Origin: Oscillospiraceae bacterium
Lineage (GTDB): Bacteria > Bacillota > Clostridia > Oscillospirales > Oscillospiraceae
Assembly: GCA_017409645.1 (NCBI GenBank)
Contig: JAFQSI010000087.1
Coordinates: 1 to 9,918, forward strand
DNA: 9,918 nt
Direction: 5' to 3'
The translations under genes and the position numbers were made by a program. Shown here piece by piece: positions 5,947-9,918 of this stretch (position 1 is the stretch's first letter; every line of letters starts with the position of its first letter). The notes below the pieces were generated by a model. It was not told the DNA's origin. It made no database searches and worked only from the letters and a program-made list of their open reading frames with translations.

Positions 5947-6651
5947 ATGACAAAACTCGGAATCATCGGCGCCATGGAGATCGAAGTGGCGATTCTGAAA
6001 AGCAAGCTGGAACATGTGAAGGTCACGAAGGTGGGCCCCATGGAATTCTATGAGGGCCGTCTTGCGGGCTGTGAGGTGGTCATCGTCATGTGCGGCGTGG
6101 GCAAGGTCCACGCGGCCATGTGTACCCAGGTCCTGTGCAGCAATTTCGGCGTGAACGCCATCGTCAACACCGGCGTGGCGGGCTCCCTGGATGCGGGGCT
6201 GGATATCTGCGATGTGCTGGTCAGCACCGACGCGGTGCAGCACGATATGGATGTGACCCACCTGGGCTATCCCGTGGGCAAGGTCCCCGGTCTGGATACC
6301 ACCGCCTTCCCCGCGGATGAGCAGCTGCGGAAGCTGGCCTTCGAGGAGAGCGAGCGCATCCGCCCCGGCCACACGAAGACGGGCCGCGTCGCCACCGGCG
6401 ACCAGTTCGTCAGCTCCCAGGAACTGAAGGACCGGATCATCGCCGATACCGGCGCGAAATGCACCGAAATGGAGGGCGCAGCCATCGCCCAGGTGGCTTA
6501 TGTCAACCAGGTGCCCTTTGTGATCCTCCGGGCCATCTCCGACAAGGCCGACGGCTCCGCGGAGCTGGACTATCCCACCTTTGAAAAGCTGGCGGCCGCC
6601 AACTGTGCCGCCGTCACCGAGGCCCTGGCGGGCCGCCTGGCAGAGGAATAA
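5947..6651 (+). CDS. mtnN: 5'-methylthioadenosine/S-adenosylhomocysteine nucleosidase
   Basis: This 234-aa cytoplasmic enzyme removes adenine from S-adenosylhomocysteine and methylthioadenosine, giving the substrate of LuxS. The N-terminus MTKLGIIGAMEIEV matches the family; E13 corresponds to the catalytic acid region (Glu12 in E. coli). Others: NTGVAGSL (74-81), QHDMD (98-102), ATGDQFVSS (149-157), TEMEGAAIAQVA (173-184) with ribose-binding E176, and LRAISDKAD (194-202) with catalytic D199. I prefer the ATG at 5947 over the in-frame ATG at 5935. It matches the family N-terminus and has TGGAG six bases upstream, while the earlier ATG is jammed against its own purine run. It is probably co-transcribed with luxS through repeat copy D, since I see no convincing promoter in the 31 bases before it. 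Confidence 0.95.
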   Translation: MTKLGIIGAMEIEVAILKSKLEHVKVTKVGPMEFYEGRLAGCEVVIVMCGVGKVHAAMCTQVLCSNFGVNAIVNTGVAGSLDAGLDICDVLVSTDAVQHDMDVTHLGYPVGKVPGLDTTAFPADEQLRKLAFEESERIRPGHTKTGRVATGDQFVSSQELKDRIIADTGAKCTEMEGAAIAQVAYVNQVPFVILRAISDKADGSAELDYPTFEKLAAANCAAVTEALAGRLAEE

Positions 6652-6656
6652 CACAG

Positions 6657-6687
6657 CAGGGGACGCAGTGCGTCCCCTGTTTTCTTT
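6657..6687 (+). terminator. Intrinsic terminator of the HAD-luxS-mtnN cluster
   Basis: Six bases after the mtnN stop a perfect 10-bp stem (caggggacgc / gcgtcccctg) with a three-base loop is followed by ttttcttt. This is a strong plus-strand terminator and sets the right boundary of the cluster. Confidence 0.92.
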
Positions 6688-6698
6688 GGAGGAATGGT

Positions 6699-6749
6699 GC
6701 GTAGTTGGTTGTAACCACTAAAGCTTTTAGCTGCTACAACATACTACGC
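6699..6749. repeat. 51-base imperfect palindrome upstream of the ECF sigma gene
   Basis: The arms gcgtagttggttgta (6699-6713) and tacaacatactacgc (6735-6749) pair at 13 of 15 positions. An inner stem (ctaaa / tttag) closes the centre. It is followed by ggattttt. It lies between the mtnN terminator and the sigma factor, and no gene is seen in this stretch. It could be a regulatory RNA structure, a binding site for a dimeric regulator, or a relic of a small mobile repeat. Confidence 0.6.
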
Positions 6750-6765
6750 GGATTTTTCAAAATGC

Positions 6766-6792
6766 TGTAACGAATTCCCATCCAACCAGTCT
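6766..6792 (+). promoter_or_regulatory. Candidate ECF-type promoter of the sigma/anti-sigma operon
   Basis: TGTAAC (6766-6771) followed after 17 bases by GTCT (6789-6792) resembles the AAC / CGTC pattern read by many ECF sigma factors. Autoregulation is typical of such operons. The leader would be only about 16 bases, and no good sigma-A promoter is visible nearby. This is a pattern match only. Confidence 0.35.
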
Positions 6793-6815
6793 TATAGGTG
6801 TAAGGAGGTGATATC

Positions 6816-7286
6816 GTGACCGAATTTGAGGCGGTCTACCGGCGCTATTTCCGGGATGTATACCGCTACTGTCTCGCGCTGACGCGGGACGAACAGACGG
6901 CGGAGGAGGTGACCCAGGAGACCTTTTTCAAGGCATTGGGAGCCATCGACAAATTTGACGGGAAATGCAAAATCTATGTCTGGCTCTGCCAGATCGCGAA
7001 GCATACATACTTCACCATGCGTTCCAAAGGCAAACGGCAGGAGATCCTGCCGGAGGAGCCGGGGAACGGGGAGAATCTGGAGGAGAAGCTGCTGACAAAG
7101 GAGTCGGCCTTCGAGATCCACCGGATATTACACCGGCTGGAGGAGCCATACAAGGAGGTCTTTTCCCTGAGGACCTTCGGCGAGCTGCCCTTCCGGCAGA
7201 TCGGGGAGCTGTTTGGAAAAACGGAAAGCTGGGCCCGGGTCACCTATCACCGGGCGAGACTGAAGATCAAGGAGGAATTGCGATGA
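6816..7286 (+). CDS. ECF-family RNA polymerase sigma factor
   Basis: This 156-aa protein has the two-domain layout of ECF sigma factors, with no region 1 or 3. Region 2 spans about 3-72: FEAVYRRYFRDVYRYCLALTRDEQTAEEVTQETFFKAL with the conserved acidic D-x-x-A-E-E-x-x-Q-E-T core, then VWLCQIAKHTYF for -10 recognition. Region 4 spans about 104-155, with LEEPYKEVFSLRTFGELPFRQIGELFGKTESWARVTYHRARLKI containing the helix-turn-helix. The start is GTG at 6816, five bases after a near-perfect AAGGAGGTGAT ribosome site. Its TGA overlaps the ATG of the anti-sigma gene by four bases, so the two are made together. It should direct RNA polymerase to a small stress regulon, probably including its own promoter. 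The inducing signal is unknown. Confidence 0.95.
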   Translation: MTEFEAVYRRYFRDVYRYCLALTRDEQTAEEVTQETFFKALGAIDKFDGKCKIYVWLCQIAKHTYFTMRSKGKRQEILPEEPGNGENLEEKLLTKESAFEIHRILHRLEEPYKEVFSLRTFGELPFRQIGELFGKTESWARVTYHRARLKIKEELR

Positions 7287-8053
7287 AGCTGTGCTGCAAT
7301 GTGACACGGGATCTGCTGCCGCTGTACCTCGACGGCGTGTGCAGTGACGAGAGCAGGGCATTGGTGGAAGCCCACCTGGACGAATGTGCCGGATGCGGCG
7401 CGATCCTGAAAGAGCTGCGCGGAGAAATTGAGGTGCCCCACGAAAGCCCCGACGACCAGGCGGTGCTGAAAAAGCTGGGGAAAAATGTGAAGCGGGCCTG
7501 GCTCAGGGGCGCCGCAGCGGTGCTGGCCGTGGTGCTGGTGGTGTGGATCGGGACCCTCTGGCACAATAACCGGGCCAGCGAGCGCAGCCGGGCCATGTAC
7601 CTGCGGTTCACCGAGGGACAGGAGCCCTTTGGCGATGACCGCTACCCCTACGATTATGAATGGATACATGGGAACTATATGTTCCGGGTGACGCTGCCTG
7701 AGGAGGGCAGCAGCTACGGTGCGATCGAGGTGCGGGAGTTCAAGTGGACAAAGGATCTGCGCAATCCCGCTGATCTTGAGGAGTTCAGCCTGCGGATCGA
7801 CTTTACGGAGGACGGCGGGTATCTGTACCATGTAAGTCTGGAAAGTGACGTCATGACCGATTCCGGAGAAATGACAGAGATGGACTGGATCTATGAGTGC
7901 GTCACGCTGACCACGGAGGGCGTGACCGTCTATGATGATGGCCTGGACGGGGAAACCATCGCCCGGAAGGACGCCTTCGTGGAAACCTACCGCACGGAGA
8001 TCGTAAACATCATCACCGCAGCCGAGCGTGAATGGCCGTTTCTGACTTCCTGA
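7283..8053 (+). CDS. Zinc-finger (ZAS/zf-HC2) transmembrane anti-sigma factor
   Basis: Starting at ATG 7283 gives 256 aa. The frame stays open further upstream inside the sigma gene, but the overlap ATGA and the AAGGAGG site seven bases before this ATG decide the start. The N-terminal domain has CC at 4-5 and H31-x3-C35-x2-C38, the zinc-coordinating ZAS pattern that grips ECF sigma factors. One membrane helix follows (74-93, WLRGAAAVLAVVLVVWIGTL), then a ~160-residue acidic extracytoplasmic domain that I do not recognise. It should hold the sigma factor at the membrane until a signal is sensed outside, by regulated proteolysis or conformational change. The topology N-in/C-out is inferred from the helix and the position of the zinc domain. 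Confidence 0.92.
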   Translation: MKLCCNVTRDLLPLYLDGVCSDESRALVEAHLDECAGCGAILKELRGEIEVPHESPDDQAVLKKLGKNVKRAWLRGAAAVLAVVLVVWIGTLWHNNRASERSRAMYLRFTEGQEPFGDDRYPYDYEWIHGNYMFRVTLPEEGSSYGAIEVREFKWTKDLRNPADLEEFSLRIDFTEDGGYLYHVSLESDVMTDSGEMTEMDWIYECVTLTTEGVTVYDDGLDGETIARKDAFVETYRTEIVNIITAAEREWPFLTS

Positions 8054-8216
8054 GTATCCAGGATGAAGCCAGCAGGCGGAGGTATTCCTCCGCCCCACCG
8101 GGTGGCGCTGTTTGAATGATCACAAGAAGAGAAGCTCCCCGAACCGTGACAAAAGCGGAAGGAGGGGGGTGTGGGGGGAACCATTAGGGTTCCCCTGCGC
8201 GTTCAATAAAAAAAAA
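8054..8216. other. Non-coding, hairpin-rich stretch after the anti-sigma gene
   Basis: No gene is supported here. It contains a perfect 8-bp hairpin (ggcggagg 8075-8082, cctccgcc 8087-8094) that may be a weak terminator lacking a T-tract. A small ccacc/ggtgg palindrome follows. A second 8-bp hairpin (ggggaacc 8175-8182, ggttcccc 8188-8195) and a run of nine A (8208-8216) directly precede repeat copy B. The block looks like conserved structured DNA of the kind found in mobile or interspersed elements, but this is an impression, not a match. Confidence 0.4.
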
Positions 8217-8431
8217 CAGCTCTTCAGAACCCCTAAAACGCGCAATGCGCCTTGGCTCTCCCTTTGGGAGAGCTGTCACGCGTCAGCGTGACTGAGAGGG
8301 TTCTCGAATATTTGCAAGGCAAATATTCGATTTTTCCTGATTTTCACAGAAAATCGGGGGCCCTCTCCGACCTCGCTGCGCTCGGCCACCTCTCCCAGAG
8401 GGAGAGGCAAGTGGCTTTTTTTGACAAGCTG
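8217..8431 (+). repeat. Interspersed MITE-like repeat, copy B (215 bp)
   Basis: This full-length copy runs opposite to copy A and parallel to copy C. Its ends are imperfect inverted repeats (cagctcttcagaa at 8217; complement of the right end cagcttgtcaaaa). In the 97-base segment beginning ccttggctctccc it differs from copy A at 4 positions. The AT hairpin (tcgaatatttgc / gcaaatattcga) keeps its stem, with changes confined mainly to the loop. The second hairpin keeps pairing through a T-G wobble. No protein is encoded. Confidence 0.85.
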
Positions 8432-8433
8432 AG

Positions 8434-8467
8434 AAGCCCCGGTTCCGTGTGGAACCGGGGCTTTTGT
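8434..8467 (+). terminator. Terminator-like hairpin at the right end of repeat copy B
   Basis: A perfect 13-bp stem (aagccccggttcc / ggaaccggggctt) with a gtgt loop is followed by ttgtc. It is the strongest hairpin in the window but has no gene ending directly before it. The nearest upstream plus-strand stop is at 8053, before repeat copy B. It may terminate readthrough from the sigma operon, or may have been split from that operon by insertion of copy B. Confidence 0.6.
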
Positions 8468-8532
8468 CTGCGCCGGGAGGGGTGATCGCCGGAAAGGGAG
8501 GTCGGCGGTCGGCGCAGGCTGAAGTTGGAGGA

Positions 8533-8598
8533 CCCCGGTCATGGGAAAAAGCAGGAAGGAGTCAGGAAGGAGAGGAGGAGAAAAAACCATGACCGGGG
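8533..8598. repeat. 12-bp inverted repeat with a purine-rich GGA-repeat loop
   Basis: The arms ccccggtcatgg (8533-8544) and ccatgaccgggg (8587-8598) are perfect complements. The 42-base loop is almost all A and G and contains a tandem direct repeat of caggaaggag (8552-8561 and 8563-8572), giving six GGA motifs. No reading frame of note is present. It may be a structured RNA or an operator pair; function unknown. Confidence 0.5.
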
Positions 8599-8701
8599 GA
8601 AACTTTCACACCTGCCCACCCGGTCGAATCCCGGGGCCGTCAAGTGACAGGCTGAAAGTGTAGGTAGCAAATCAAGGTGCTGCGGATCAGCGTGGGGAAG
8701 A

Positions 8702-8747
8702 CTTTCGCGATCCCGAAAGCTTTTTTCGTTTCGGGCTTGCTCTTTTT
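8702..8747 (+). promoter_or_regulatory. Overlapping hairpins before the AraC gene, attenuator-like
   Basis: Two hairpins share bases and cannot form together: ctttcg 8702-8707 with cgaaag 8714-8719, and cccgaaa 8712-8718 with tttcggg 8729-8735. The second is followed by a T-rich run (8742-8747). This could be a small terminator, possibly with an alternative fold. Because the best promoter for the AraC gene lies after it, it may simply insulate that promoter. Confidence 0.35.
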
Positions 8748-8765
8748 GTCTGATGGTGTTATTAT
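8737..8765 (+). promoter_or_regulatory. Likely sigma-A promoter of the AraC-family gene
   Basis: TTGCTC (8737-8742) and TATTAT (8760-8765) are 17 bases apart in a locally AT-rich stretch. The predicted leader is about 70 bases to the ATG at 8842. The boxes match consensus at five or fewer positions each. Confidence 0.55.
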
Positions 8766-8841
8766 ATAGGAGAACAACCGGTTTCTCTTCTGATAAAAAG
8801 CTCTGGTTTTGTAGTATCCTGCTGATTTGGAGGGATTTTTC

Positions 8842-9744
8842 ATGATTTCCACCGACCGGGGGCTTCTGCCCCAGCAAAAAGAGAACGCGCGCCACGGCGA
8901 AGCCGGCTTCCCCATTGAGCGCTACCACACCAGGCTCCACGCCACCTACCAGGATGTGCCGCCCCACTGGCACGAGGAGGCGGAGCTGACTCTCATCACC
9001 CGCGGAGCCAGCCGCTACACCGTTCAGCTCCGGTCCGAGGCGGTGCAGGAGGGCGATATCGTCTTCGTGCCGCCCCAGGTACTCCATGCCGTCACCACCG
9101 GCGGCGGAGAGATGGAGTCGGATACCTTCGTCTTCCACATGGACCTGCTGGGCGGCCGGAACGCGGACATCTGCACCCTGCGCTATCTGGCCCCCCTGAG
9201 CGCCCAGAAGCTGACGCCGCCTGCGGTGATCCGTCAGGACCATCCCCTCTACGATCCGCTGCTGCGGCTGATCCGGGAGATGAACCGGACCTGGGAGCAG
9301 CAGGAGGTGGGCTATGAGCTGCTGATGAAGGCCCATCTGCTGACGGCCCTGGCCCTACTGATGCCCCACTGCACCAAGGATTCGGCGGAGCTGGCCCTGC
9401 GGGCGGAGCATGCGGAGAAGATCAAGGCGGCTCTGGATTTCATGGAGCGCAACTACGCCGAGGAGATCGCCATCGCCGACGTGGCCGCCGCCTGCTACTT
9501 CAGCCAGTACCATTTCATGCGCTTTTTCAAGAAATACATGGGCGTTTCCTGCGGCGAATATCTGAAGAACCTGCGGCTGGAGAAGGCCGCCCAGGCCTTC
9601 ACCCGGGGCGAAACGGGGATCCTGGATGTGGCCATGGAATCCGGCTTCCGGAACCTGAGCTACTTCTACCGGGAATTCCAGAAGAAATACAGCTATACAC
9701 CGAAGCAGTTCATCCAGCGCTGCGTGGAGATGCCGGTGAAATAA
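8842..9744 (+). CDS. AraC-family transcriptional regulator with N-terminal cupin domain
   Basis: This 300-aa protein has the standard two-domain layout. The N-terminal cupin (about 25-110) has HWHEEAELTLITRG (42-55) and GDIVFVPPQVLHAV (71-84), the usual ligand-sensing beta-barrel of sugar-responsive regulators. The C-terminal AraC DNA-binding domain (about 193-292) has two helix-turn-helix motifs, IADVAAACYFSQYHFMRFFKKYMG (211-234) and ILDVAMESGFRNLSYFYREFQKKYSYTPKQF (260-290), both close to family consensus. I chose ATG 8842 because GGAGGG lies seven bases upstream; an in-frame TTG at 8827 overlaps that site and is unlikely. It probably controls a nearby carbohydrate-use operon, but no such genes are within the window, so the ligand is unknown. 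It stands alone, between non-coding structured DNA and repeat copy C. Confidence 0.93.
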   Translation: MISTDRGLLPQQKENARHGEAGFPIERYHTRLHATYQDVPPHWHEEAELTLITRGASRYTVQLRSEAVQEGDIVFVPPQVLHAVTTGGGEMESDTFVFHMDLLGGRNADICTLRYLAPLSAQKLTPPAVIRQDHPLYDPLLRLIREMNRTWEQQEVGYELLMKAHLLTALALLMPHCTKDSAELALRAEHAEKIKAALDFMERNYAEEIAIADVAAACYFSQYHFMRFFKKYMGVSCGEYLKNLRLEKAAQAFTRGETGILDVAMESGFRNLSYFYREFQKKYSYTPKQFIQRCVEMPVK

Positions 9745-9758
9745 GCAATAACAACAAA

Positions 9759-9783
9759 CGGAGCATCCCATCGGGATGCTCCG
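9759..9783 (+). terminator. Hairpin terminator of the AraC-family gene
   Basis: A perfect 11-bp stem (cggagcatccc / gggatgctccg) with a three-base loop begins 14 bases after the stop. As at copy A, the expected T-tract is missing, and the sequence passes within three bases into the end of repeat copy C (cagtttgtcaaag). Confidence 0.75.
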
Positions 9784-9786
9784 TGC

Positions 9787-9918
9787 CAGTTTGTCAAAGA
9801 ACTCCTGAAACGCGTAAAATGCCTTGGCTCTCCCTATGGGAGAGCTGTCACGCGTCAGCGTGACTGAGAGGGTTATCGAATATTTGCAGAGCAAATATTC
9901 GATTTTTCCCGATTTTCA
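9787..9918 (+). repeat. Interspersed MITE-like repeat, copy C, cut by window end
   Basis: At least 132 bases of the same repeat as copies A and B, in the orientation of copy B. From 9822 to the window end it matches copy A at 96 of 97 positions; the one change is in the loop of the first small hairpin. The left end cagtttgtcaaagaa matches the terminal repeat seen at the other copies. About 80 further bases are expected beyond the window. Confidence 0.85.

Noticed and set aside
6965..7282. Upstream extension of the anti-sigma frame inside the sigma gene
   Set aside because: The extension has no family resemblance and would overlap the sigma gene by over 300 bases; the ATG at 7283 has a proper ribosome site and the standard ATGA overlap.
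7247..8098. A 283-codon minus-strand frame opposite the anti-sigma gene
   Set aside because: It is a shadow of the zinc-finger anti-sigma gene, whose motifs, start site and overlap with the sigma gene are convincing.
8252..8485. A 77-codon plus-strand frame across repeat copy B
   Set aside because: It is built from palindromic repeat sequence and runs into the adjoining hairpin; no ribosome site and no equivalent intact frame in the other copies.
8619..8635. A tRNA T-arm look-alike (5-bp stem, loop tcgaatc)
   Set aside because: The loop lacks the canonical TTCGAAT register, and no acceptor, D or anticodon arms are found around it; possibly coincidence.
8539..9336. A 265-codon minus-strand frame opposite the AraC gene and its upstream region
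   Set aside because: It overlaps a well-supported regulator, lacks a good ribosome site, and its protein is His/Gly/Leu/Val-rich without recognisable domains.

Overview
The window looks like chromosomal DNA from a GC-rich, low-temperature-unremarkable member of the Firmicutes, most likely a gut clostridium of the Oscillospiraceae type. This is inferred from high GC, strong Shine-Dalgarno sites, an ECF-type vitamin transporter component, a clostridial-type NADP glutamate dehydrogenase, LuxS, and short palindromic interspersed repeats of a kind I associate with gut Oscillospirales. No phage, plasmid, CRISPR or rRNA/tRNA genes were seen.

Layout from left to right. A plus-strand membrane protein with an ECF substrate-binding (S) component domain (1-1065) is cut by the left edge. 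It converges on a minus-strand pair: a membrane-anchored NodB-fold protein (2890-1556) translationally coupled to a small DUF1653 protein (1556-1341). A 214-bp interspersed repeat (copy A) lies between the two convergent terminators. Next on the minus strand is gdhA (4384-3035), with its own promoter and terminator. Divergent from gdhA is a plus-strand cluster: a HAD phosphatase (4664-5317), luxS (5317-5793), a short repeat (copy D), then mtnN/pfs (5947-6651) and a strong terminator. MtnN and LuxS are consecutive steps of S-adenosylhomocysteine recycling and AI-2 precursor formation. The next operon is an ECF sigma factor (6816-7286) overlapping its zinc-finger anti-sigma gene (7283-8053).

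A long non-coding stretch (8054-8841) holds several hairpins, repeat copy B (215 bp), a purine-rich hairpin with repeated GGA motifs, and a likely promoter for an AraC-family regulator (8842-9744). That gene is followed by a hairpin and by repeat copy C, which runs off the right edge.

Most genes are ordinary housekeeping or accessory functions. The most unusual signals are the repeat family and its consistent placement beside terminator-like hairpins, the apparently catalytically dead NodB-fold protein, and the structured non-coding stretches before the sigma factor and the AraC gene. I see no complete new multi-gene defence or biosynthetic system.
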